From Nematostella vectensis (lineage: Eukaryota; Cnidaria; Anthozoa; Actiniaria; Edwardsiidae), in NCBI RefSeq assembly GCF_932526225.1, contig NC_064040.1, positions 11,756,856-11,820,855 of the forward strand: DNA of 64,000 bases, written 5' to 3'. The stretch's first letter is position 1. Each line of letters begins with the position of its first letter. Below the pieces are notes generated by a model that saw only the letters and a program-made list of their open reading frames with translations, searched no databases and had not been told where the DNA came from. Of the stretch, positions 54,891 to 64,000 are shown piece after piece. Position numbers and translations under genes: made by a program.

Positions 54891-56354
54891 CTTTTTTTCT
54901 AAAGACTTCTCGCTGCAAATGGATCCCTCAGTGAAACCAGAGACTACGCTCTGCGGCGAAGTTCCCTTAGGACCATGCACGTTGTTATTTGTCTTCAAAT
55001 CTTCTGTAGACAACGAAAAGCTCCTGACTGAGAGATTAGATATTGAAGATCGAGCCGCGGCGTTACTTTCAACATCTTTAGTGGGGCTATCATTAAAACT
55101 TGAAGACAGCTTTGGTTCAACTGATAAAACTGCAATCGAGGGACCAGGAGAGGATGTTAATTCCGAAAGAGTCTGGTGTTGCGCTGTATTTTCCTCTAAT
55201 GGTGATGCATCAGGCTTAGATTTCCGCCATCTATCCCAGATATTTTTACGGGCGAATCCAAACACTCCATGACGCTTTTTCGCATTCTTACGTCCAAGTT
55301 CTTGATCGTTTGATGCCTGTTCTGGTTCGAAGCCTGGTGAAGTGTCAACCTCTTTTTGAGGCTCTTCAATAGACGGGCGATCGTTTACTACAGTAGTAAG
55401 AGAGGCAACTTTATCTGTTACTCCCATAACAAAAGCCTGAGACCTGTCCATATCAGTATTTAAATCTTTTTCCGACTTGAGCGTGTTGACCGTAGATGTT
55501 ACCACAGGGGAAGCTTCACCGGATGCTGAATGATGCTTTTGATCCGTCAGGGGCTCGCGAGGCGTAAAATTTTCTGCTTCTCTTTTCAAATCTATCAGCG
55601 AATTATCAATTACATCGCTGCTAAGGGAGCGTAAACTTGTTCTTGTGCTGGACCCGGCATACCCAATAGCCCCTAAAGACGATGCATTTCTTTCGACAAC
55701 TTTTTCATTTGATGAGGAGCGTGAGGTTGTATCAGTTCGATTTGATTGTAAATCATCTGTTAGTTTCGAGCTTTTTCTCCGGTCGACTTCGTCTTGTATT
55801 GATAAGCTAGACTGGCTTGTTGTGGGGGTGCCAAGGAGTATAGAGAAGTTGGTTTTATTATCAATTGACGACAAGAGTCCGCTAATAGCGACAGAAACAC
55901 GTCTTCTCTGGGACTCGAATTTATCTAGCTTAATAGGCTCTCCAACTTCATCAGAACTGCGGTAGTCTCCGTAAGAAGAGCTTGAAGACGGAAACGATTC
56001 TTGAGATAATCGTCCTAAAACAGACGCTTTCGAACATTGCTTGTTTGTAGATGGAGTAACATCCAAAAGGCGCTGTCCCTCTTGTGAGCTTGTCTCGGAA
56101 GATGCGTAATTCAATACTTGATTAGTTCTGTCATCTGACGCTTTTATAGATTCTTTCGAGGCCTGCGATTCTATACTACTTCTGGTGACTTGAGCTGTGG
56201 GACTAGAAGGTGCGGCGTTTCTAGCATCCTCAAAAGTTTGACTTTTCTTTAAAGCACTTACTAAAGCAGATGGGACTTCTACTCTCATATCGGAACGACT
56301 TTCACGAGACGATGGCTGCGAGAATGTTGTGGGGTAAAACTCGGAGTAGGACCT
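54891..56354 (-). CDS. Large tail exon of giant EGF receptor (488 codons)
   Basis: It joins in phase 0 from 56825-57263 (acceptor AATATTTGCAG) and ends at AAAAAG/GTATTT. It is Ser-rich and carries a third copy of two modules of the last exon: LDKFESQRRRVSVAISGLLS followed by SSID (about 55875-55935), and KKRHGVFGFARKNIWDRW (about 55230-55285). It lacks the DxFLEKLE, PPAPSLERW and CDP modules. It starts with the SEFYPTTFSQPSSRES block shared with exon 53462-53593. RRRVS fits a PKA/PKC-type site. Confidence 0.85.
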
Positions 56355-56824
56355 CTGCAAATATTTACAATCAAAATTAGGATAGCACATAGATAGCTAT
56401 ATTGATTCACTGACTGAATAATTTACGGTTATCGTGCAGGGCCAGGCCCTAATGAAGGAAACCTTTTTTTATATACACTTTTACACGTTGAGCCTTCTAT
56501 TAAACCAGCGAGTCGCGATCAAGGTTAAAGAATAAACGTCAATTAGAAAGTTTAATCGTGCTAAGATAGGCCAAACGCAACTTCTATTAAGAAATTAAAG
56601 GTTTGCTTAATTTTCATTCTCGATTAGTCGAATCCCCTGTAACCGAGTGACAATAGTTGCTGCACTGTGTACAAGTTTGAGCCCAGCAAAGATCACCGGC
56701 ACTTGCTTTTATCTTTGTGCAATTGAGCAAAGCCTTTAGAAAGCGTTTCTCACAAGTATACCTTTGGCCTTATTACTAATTTGTGCTTTGCCTGCATCAC
56801 TGTAGCGAAAGAAGGAAAACAAAC

Positions 56825-57263
56825 CTGACATCGTCCTGCTGTGGGGCTCTCTGTAAACTGTGTACTGTCATCAGTTTGATAAGTTCTCCATCCTTCAATC
56901 CACTCTTCGCTTAGCACAGAAAGCTCAGAATAACTTTTGTATGCCAAAACCATATCCTTTTCATCGAGATGGAATCCACTAAAAGATCGTCTTCGTCCTG
57001 GGGTCGCGTAATGTGGGGGAAGGTCTTTATAGAATTGGTATTTCCGCATTTCAAATAGTCTTTTAGGCATATTAGGCGGTTGATCAGACCTTTGCGGCGC
57101 GGTATGAACGAGTGCAGAAGTTACTTTTGACTCGTTGTTTCTTGTGGCTGAGACTCCATCTATTATCTTTGGAATCTCTTGGTCATCACCTTGATCGATC
57201 ATTTCGATTGCTATGAGTTCATCATCCTGGGGCTGTCTGTGTGAGATAGTTGTCCTTTTCCTC
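56825..57263 (-). CDS. Membrane-proximal cytoplasmic exon of giant EGF receptor
   Basis: It follows the transmembrane exon: one base completes Arg, then RKRTTISHR forms a basic stop-transfer stretch, then 146 codons to CAG/GTTTGT. It includes PGRRRSFSGFHLDEKD and YKSYSELSVLSEEW, the latter resembling YKSDSQLSELS and YKSESQLLEAQS after the two PPAPSLERW modules of the last exon. Part of the repeat unit is therefore represented here too. Confidence 0.85.
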
Positions 57264-57436
57264 CTATATCGGTAAACAAGAATAAATATTATGACTTTTG
57301 TCAGAGGCTTTTGCATGGTTCGAACAACGACCGCGATTTGGACAAGAGTGTGGAGACAATTTGAGACCAGATTAAACTTCAAGCATTACTTTTTTCGTTG
57401 TTAAAAGGGAGAAAATGTTTAGTTGCTTTAGGTTAC

Positions 57437-57554
57437 CTTGTTATGAAGATTGCAGCAACAATTGCTCCGATAAGAAACAGCCCCCCTACACTTCCTCCTG
57501 CTATGGCACCAGTTACCGTACTAGCTCCAACTGTACCCCTTCCAGTATTTAAAA
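57437..57554 (-). CDS. Transmembrane exon of giant EGF receptor
   Basis: It enters in phase 1 from the last EGF exon and leaves in phase 2. It encodes a short juxtamembrane stretch, VLNTGRGTVGASTV, and the single membrane helix AIAGGSVGGLFLIGAIVAAI followed by FIT-R. The helix has GxxxG-like spacing (GGSVGG), often seen in helix packing. Its position between EGF repeats and a basic segment defines type I topology. Confidence 0.85.
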
Positions 57555-57738
57555 CTAAAAAGAAGACAACATGACGCAGTTATTCTAGAAGCATGCAAGT
57601 CTGTCTGTCTGTTTCCTTTTGCTTTGCGGAAATAAACATATAAAGCCAAAATTGCTTTATTTACGCGTTCAATCGTGCAATTAATATGTGGATGGTAAAA
57701 AGTACATGGCAAACATTATAAAGCAGTACAGTACATAC

Positions 57739-60700
57739 CTGAACAGTAGTGCCCGTTGCCTACATATTCAGCAGTACAAGTGCACGTGTATGAGCCCACG
57801 GTGTTTGTGCAATTGCCACCAATAGGTGCGCAAGTATGATTCCCGTCGATACACTCGTCAAAATCTTGTGTTTTAAATAAAAAAAAAGCAATGTTAGACA
57901 CACGGAAGGCTGACGGCAAATATCCAAACAGTGGGAACTATAGACCAACAAAACGGAAGGCGGAAGGTGGATAGAAAAAACACAAAAGCGGTAAAACGCG
58001 GCGATGCCTTTTTTTCGGTTGGGGGGAATTACATGGTGTTCTCGTTTTACTCATACAAAGAATAAACCCACAAAAAAGGCGACAGTACTGGTTAAGATAT
58101 CTTATCGTACAAATAATGCCAATAAAATAAATTAAATATATGCACGGGGCCTTTTGTTATTTTACAAACGGATATGATTAAAACGATTAAAATCAATGTT
58201 GCACCATACTTTTGCTTCAAAGTCTCGTTTCAACAATTAATGTGCATTTATATTTATAGTTGCTATTCCCGTTCTAAGATGTATTATGATGGCACATACC
58301 TGTACAGTTATGTCCATCGCCGATGAATCCTGGGCTACAAGAGCACGTGAATGAGCCCATAGTGTTCGTGCAGTTGCTACCGCTAGGTGCACAGGGGAAA
58401 ATGTCGGCAGCACACTCGTTGATGTCTAAAATTAGAAAAGAAAACAAATTGCTACCTATCGTCCTTGTGACACATAGAGCTTCAGTTATCAAAATAACAA
58501 TAATAAATCCATCCATAGATATTGACGCGTACACCTTTTTACACTCGTTTTCAGACACACGTACACCCTGTGCCTTTCCTTTACGAGTCACAACTGTATT
58601 TTAGTAGACGTCAATCATAACTTTTTCAATCCGCCATCTTTCACAGCTTTAGACACAACCAAGAGAAAATACCGATTAACTCAAAGCTAGCAATTCAAAA
58701 AAGTTCGAATTGCTTCTTAGCTTTGCGTTGTTGTTGAATCAGTGCGTATTTGCGTATGTTTTTATTGTCTGCCTTCTTGACGCCTTGTGTTTTTCGGCGC
58801 TCTCTCATTGGTTAGCGGTCATACGGCCGCCGAAACTGTGAAATGGCTTCCGACACCAAAAACTAGTCGCAACTCGGAAACGAAAAACACAAGATGCACG
58901 TGTGACTTTGTACAACGAGTGTAAAGATGTTACAATTAAAAAGAGCACTCAAAAAGACACATGTGACAACGTGAATTGTAGAATCTAAAGAAATAGATTT
59001 ACGTTATAAAGTTTATATACAGTAGACTTGCAATCCGTCTACGTAAGTTTTACTTACCATTACAATCGTGACCACTCCCTGTAAACCCACTAATACAGGC
59101 ACACGTGTGTGAGCCGAAAGTATTCGTACAAACGCTGCCCATTGGGGCGCAAGTGCTGGTTCCAGTAGAACATTCATCGACATCTGAGGATTTTAAATCA
59201 TCATTAGAACGCCACAGATTAAAGCAACATTTCAAGAAACGAGCCAAAAGCCATTTAACCCTAAGCATTAATGAGTTTATAAATTTGACACTTACTACTT
59301 GACTCCTTTAGAAATGTCCTTTCATTTAAAGTATTGTTTTTATTCTAATAACAAAAACAAATTTGTATTCTGCGGTTTTGAGCATTTTGCGAACACTATC
59401 TTCTGTCAATCTGAATCATTAACCGATTTCAGTTTTCGCCCTCTGATTAGATGACTTTGATTGTTGACCAGTCAGAGGGCACACAATAATCTGTACTCCG
59501 TTTAAATTAAAAGACTGACTGACGGAAGCTATAGCAAGTGGTATAGCGGTAACCAAGTGTTTCGCAGAATACTCAAAATTGCAGCAAATGAAATAAATCT
59601 ACATCTGGTATTAGTGCTTCAAACATGTACTTAACTTAAACATTTTTATACCTGAACACACATGTCCATCTCCATTGTACCCCGGATTACAGGCGCATGT
59701 GAATGAGCCCACATTGTTTGTGCACGTGCTTGTGTTAACTGCGCATGTGTGTGATCCAGTGACACACTCGTCGATTTCTAAAAGAGAAACCCAAAGATAT
59801 CATTATATAGTATTTAAGAGTAGCTTATAGAAAATTTGAAACACAGATGTATTAGTACAAACCTGTACAATTATACCCGTCTCCAAGAAAACCTGAATTG
59901 CAGGCACAAGTGTATGAGTCATTGGTTAATGTGCACGAGCTTCCAATTGGAGCACAGCTGTTTTCAGCACTACACAGGTCTGAAATGGAGGAGATAGGTT
60001 TTAAAAAAATAAGACATAATCAATTATGAGCTTGGTTATAAGAAATGTTACCTGTACAAGTATGACCATCTCCCGTGTATAGAATATTGCAGGAACATGA
60101 GTAGGATCCTACACTGTTAGTACACGTACTGCCGACAGAGGCGCATGTGTGAAGTCCAGTACATTCATCAATATCTGTGGAATAATGACATTGCGTTTTA
60201 TCATCAAAATAAAAAAAAGTTAAAACAATCATTGAGATTGCTTTGCTCGTAGTGACAGAACATGAAAAATGGAATGCTTTGTACCCATCCCGAAGAAACA
60301 GCTAGATGTATACATAAGATAAAAGGTTAGCTAATTGCCCGGTATTGAGCATATAAAACTATGCAGGAAAACACTCTTTTAGAGTTAAAAAAAAACTGTT
60401 ATAATTTGTTAATTTAAAAAAACTGACGGGCTTCAAGATATTTTGAGAGGTTTCGATTTTCGGCTACATTTGTTATAAAACAAGTTACTGAGTTATTGTG
60501 CACAAACTCTCTCCTAGACCCTTCACGTAAAAATAAATCAGCGGGTTGATACATGACATTATTTCTCTTTCTTTATTAACCTTATGTTGCATGCCCATTT
60601 GCTAGCCCACGTACCTAGACGTTATCACGTGATCCTTACCTGTGCAAGTATCTCCATCACCGCTGTATCCAGTACTGCATGTGCATACGTATGAGCCCAC

Positions 60701-62197
60701 GTTGTTTGTGCACGTGCTTCCACTCGGTGCGCATGTGTGGCTTCCAGCGGAGCATTCGTCAATATCTACAGATTCAGAGTAATACATTCTTTGATATCTA
60801 TCTTATTGCTAAATTTTGGAAGGCATATTGCTTGCCATTTGTCAAAATATATACAGAATTTGTACATATCCTCTCTCATTTCCACACACTTCTTGGTTGC
60901 GCCGTCGCTCTCAAATATTATAATTATTATTTACCTGCACAAGTTTCTCCGTTACCGGTATACCCTGCATTACACGCGCATGTGTATGAGCCCACCGTGT
61001 TTGTGCACGTGCTGCCATTGAGAGCGCATGTGTGGACTCCGTCAGTACATTCATCAATGTCTGCAAGAAGTAATGGAATAAATTAGCCTATTATTCTTAT
61101 AATCCATTTGCAACAGGATGAGTTTAAAATAAACTGCTTATGAGAATGCTTATGCTTATGTGATGTCTAGATTCCTACTCACCATCACCCATACCGCTAT
61201 TTTGCCAATGTTATTTAATAAAATTCATGGAATACTTATCGGTTCGCTAAGTAAAATTTTCTGATAATCCCATCTCTCTATATATTACGATAAGCAATCT
61301 AATGGCATAGTTAGCAAAAACTACAAAATGTGTAGGTGACTGGTTTGGGTGAGGATCTAATGACTTACAAACGAAAACCCAGTGATAAAACACTGCAATC
61401 ATATACACATATTTTACCTGTGCAAGCCTCTCCGTCTCCTGTGTAACCAGCGTTACATGCACAAGTGAATGATCCCACGGTGTTTGTACAAGTGCTAACA
61501 CTAGGGGCACATGTGTGACTTCCAGCTGAGCATTCGTCGATATCTTAAATCACGAGGATGAGGGAATACGGTCAATTCTAATATGCAGATAAAAAGAAAC
61601 GAGGACCAAACAATCTTAAATAATATTTACACCAACAAAAAAACTACCTGATCATCCATCGATAAAAGACATTTTACTTTATCTTATTTGTTTTATTCAA
61701 CTTTAAATTTGAATTTTAAGAAGAAGAATTTTAGTTTAGCTCTTAAAATAAAATTATATAACCTACCTACGCAAGTCTCCCCGTCGCCGGTATATCCAAC
61801 ATTACAAGCGCAAGTGTATGAGCCCACGGTGTTTGTGCACGTGCTGCCACTTGGAGCACATGTATGAGCCCCGCTCGAACATTCATCAATATCCTCTGAA
61901 AACAGCAATAAAGTATGAGTGATTCAAAGAAAATCAATCCATCCTACAACAGGATCAATTCTATGTCGAAATATAAAATAATCAAACACAATCTTCAAAA
62001 TTCAAACCAAAAGGAACCAGGGGTGTCAGACAAGCAAATGAGTACTGGGATTTTAACATTATTGTTCCTACCTACGCAAGTCTCTCCGTCGCCGGCGTAT
62101 CCAGCATTACAAGAGCAAGTGTATGAGCCTGCGTTGTTTGTGCACGAGCTACCTATCGGTGCGCAAGTGTTGGTTCCATCGGAACATTCGTCAATAT
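57739..62197 (-). CDS. Extracellular EGF-like repeat exons of giant receptor (11 domains, 5' end beyond)
   Basis: Eleven exons each encode exactly one EGF-like domain, all symmetric phase 1: 62072-62197, 61767-61895, 61418-61543, 60935-61060, 60640-60765, 60052-60174, 59863-59979, 59652-59777, 59058-59183, 58300-58425 and 57739-57864. Most are 126 nt and read (D/E)IDEC, six Cys, [12 protein letters not shown], GYxGDG, C. This is the calcium-binding EGF pattern, with the C-x-N-x4-[YF]-x-C-x-C hydroxylation consensus. Exon 59863-59979 is shorter and starts DLCSAENSC, losing the DxDE calcium ligands. Such domains form rod-like extracellular stalks that bind proteins or matrix. The signal peptide and any further domains lie upstream, past the minisatellite or outside the window. 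Confidence 0.93.
58681..58727. repeat. Short hairpin-forming inverted repeat
   Basis: CAAAGCTAGCAATTC and its near reverse complement GAATTGCTTCTTAGCTTTG are separated by about eight bases within an intron of the EGF region. Confidence 0.6.
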
Positions 62198-62349
62198 CTG
62201 TATGTTAAAACAATAGATATAAAAAGGGAAACGTTATTAATGCTCGTTCTTCTCTTAATACTAACGACAAAGGTTCAGCCACATGTTAACACTAACTTTC
62301 CTTGTATCAGGCGCCAAACGTTTTAAAATTCATTTTCGCACTATAGTAT

Positions 62350-64000
62350 CAATTTGACAATCAAGTTATGCCAAACTATCCGTGCAACTATTAAATAATC
62401 ATTGCAAGTATACAAATTCACAAGATTATGCAAAAAAACTTTGCTAGGAAGTAAAGATTCCGTGAGTTTACAAGTTCCATGCAAGTATACAAAACCCATG
62501 CAAGTATAAAAAAAATCCCTGCAAGTATACAAAATCCATGCAAGTATAAAAAAATCCATGCAAGGGTAAAATAATCCATGCAAGTATACAAAAAAACATG
62601 CAAGTATACAAAAATCCATGCAAGTATACGAAATCCATGCAAGTATAAAAAAAACCATGCAAGTATACAAAATCCATGCAAGTATAAAAAAATTCATGCA
62701 AGTATAAAAAAATCCGTGCAAGTATAAAAAAACATGCAAGTATAAAAAAACCCATGCAATTATAAAAAAATCCATGCAAGTATAAAAAAATCCATGCAAG
62801 TATAAAAAACCATGCAAGTATAAAAAAAACATGCAAGTATAAAAAACATGCAAGTATACAAAATCCATGCAAGTATAAACAAACCCATGCAAGTATAAAC
62901 AAACCCATGCAAGTATAAAAAAATCCATGCAAGTATAAAAAAATCCATGCAAGTATACAAAATCCATGCAAGTATAAAAAAACATGCAAGTTTAAAAAAA
63001 CATGCAGGTATAAAAAAACATGCATTCAAGTATACAAAATCCATGCAAGTATAAAAAAATCTATGCATGTATGAAAAATTCCGTGCAAGTATAAAAAAAA
63101 CATGCAAGTATAAAAAAAACATGCAAGTATAAAAAACCATGCAAGTATAAAAAAATCCATGCAAGTATACAAAATCCATGCAAGTATACAAAATCCATGC
63201 AAGTATACAAAAATCCATGCAAGTATACAAAAATCCATGCAAGTATACAAAATCCATGCAAGTATTAAAAAACCATGCAAGTATAAAAAATCCATGCAAG
63301 TATACAAAATCCATGCAAGTATAAAAAATCCATGCATAAGTATACAAAAATCCATGCAAGTATACAAAATCCATGCAAGTATAAAAAAAATCCATGCAAG
63401 TATAAAAAATCCATGCAAGTATACAAAATCCATGCAAGTTTAAAAAAAAACCATGCAAGTATAAAAAAAAACCATGCAAGTATAAAAAAAACCATGCAAG
63501 TATTGAAAGATCCATGCAAGTATAAAAAAAATCCATGCAAGTATACAAAATCCATGCAACTATAAAAAAACCATGCAAGTATAAAAAAAAACATGCAAGT
63601 ATAAAAAATCCATGCAAGTATACAAAATCCATGCAAGTATACAAAGATCCATACAAGTATACAAAAATCCATGCAAGCATACAAAATCCATACAAGTATA
63701 AAAAAACATGCAAGTATAAAAAACCATGCAAGTATAAAAAAACCATGCAAGTATAAAAAAAAACATGCAAGTATACAAAATCCATGCAAGTATAAAAAAT
63801 CCATGCAAGTATACAAAATCCATGCAAATATACAAAATCCATGCAAGTATAAAAAATCCATGCAAGTATAAAAAATCCATGCAAGTATAAAAAAATCCGT
63901 GCAAGTATAAAAAAAAAACACGCAAGTATAAAAAAAATTTTGTATATACAAAATTTTGGATTTTTTATACTTGCATGGTTTTTTTATACTTGCATGGATT
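62350..64000. repeat. About 20-bp minisatellite with orientation switch
   Basis: About 75-80 copies of CCATGCAAGTATAMAAAAAT (19-20 bp, with A-run length changes) run to about 63930. After a perfect 24-bp palindrome (63934-63957) the array continues in reverse orientation (TTTTTTATACTTGCATGG) to the window end. All the long Phe/Tyr/Leu/Cys-rich or Lys/His-rich open frames here come from the repeat. Confidence 0.95.

Noticed and set aside
62341-63951. Long minus-strand open frames (up to 374 aa) rich in Phe, Tyr, Leu, Cys and matching plus-strand Lys/His/Ser-rich frames
   Set aside because: They are translations of a 20-bp minisatellite lacking stops in several frames, without start context, splice sites or domains.

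Overview
This window is nuclear DNA from an animal. It has spliced genes with short phase-compatible exons and GT/GC-AG introns, and it carries many non-LTR retrotransposon relics, MITE-like elements, a tRNA-derived SINE and tandem repeats. AT-rich intergenic DNA, gene families such as cbEGF receptors, BTB-kelch proteins and SLC16-like carriers, and the repeat style suggest an early-branching metazoan, most likely an anthozoan cnidarian (sea anemone or coral). That placement is inference; no marker gene fixes the species. All gene models below were built by hand from splice signals and reading-frame phase.

Layout. 1-620: 40-bp tandem array, then a LINE relic (about 1185-1830). 3586-10763 (+): a coiled-coil protein of at least 585 aa in 11 exons, with an acidic tract, a PP1-docking-like motif and a C-terminal CVVM that reads as a CaaX prenylation box; several MITEs sit in its introns. 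11930-12297: tRNA-derived SINE. 12609-12990: minisatellite. 12978-13850 (-): frameshifted class A GPCR relic. 13988-14728: inverted-repeat element. 15000-17935 (+): decayed endonuclease/RT LINE. 19388-21115: nested inverted-repeat elements. 21500-22095: C-rich minisatellite. 22262-26010 (-): a 777-aa SLC16-like transporter with a repetitive Ser/Arg-rich tail. 26240-27990: about 180-bp satellite with a 911-bp higher-order period. 30039-34892 (-): a 315-aa secretory-pathway membrane protein with a His-rich segment and a SEA domain containing the G-SVIV autoproteolysis motif. 36278-39513 (+): a 191-aa four-pass membrane protein. 39780-41190 (-): LINE relic. 41555-44838 (-): a 601-aa BTB-BACK-kelch protein. 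46000-47000: LINE relic. 48193-62197 (-): the 3' part of a giant receptor. 62350-64000: about 20-bp minisatellite that flips orientation at a perfect palindrome.

The strongest candidate for something undescribed is the giant receptor. At least eleven EGF-like domains, each on its own symmetric phase-1 exon, lead to one transmembrane segment and then to an intracellular tail of about 2,300 residues. The tail is Ser-rich and built from repeated modules that I do not recognise: a KKRHGVFGFA-type basic/aromatic box (three copies), DxFLEKLExERRxS-type helices (four copies, plus three related DKFExxRRRxS segments), and PPAPSLERW and CDPxxIxKxxG boxes (two copies each). Two of the copies come from a tandem duplication of about 2.1 kb inside a single 4.8-kb exon. 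Many R-R-x-S sites suggest a phosphorylation-controlled scaffold, but that is inference.

A second notable locus is the SEA gene. The end of its second exon, together with the splice donor, has been copied eight times in the next intron as a 56-bp array, so the real donor is followed by eight identical-looking decoy donors. The genes do not form an evident functional cluster; each appears to be independently regulated.
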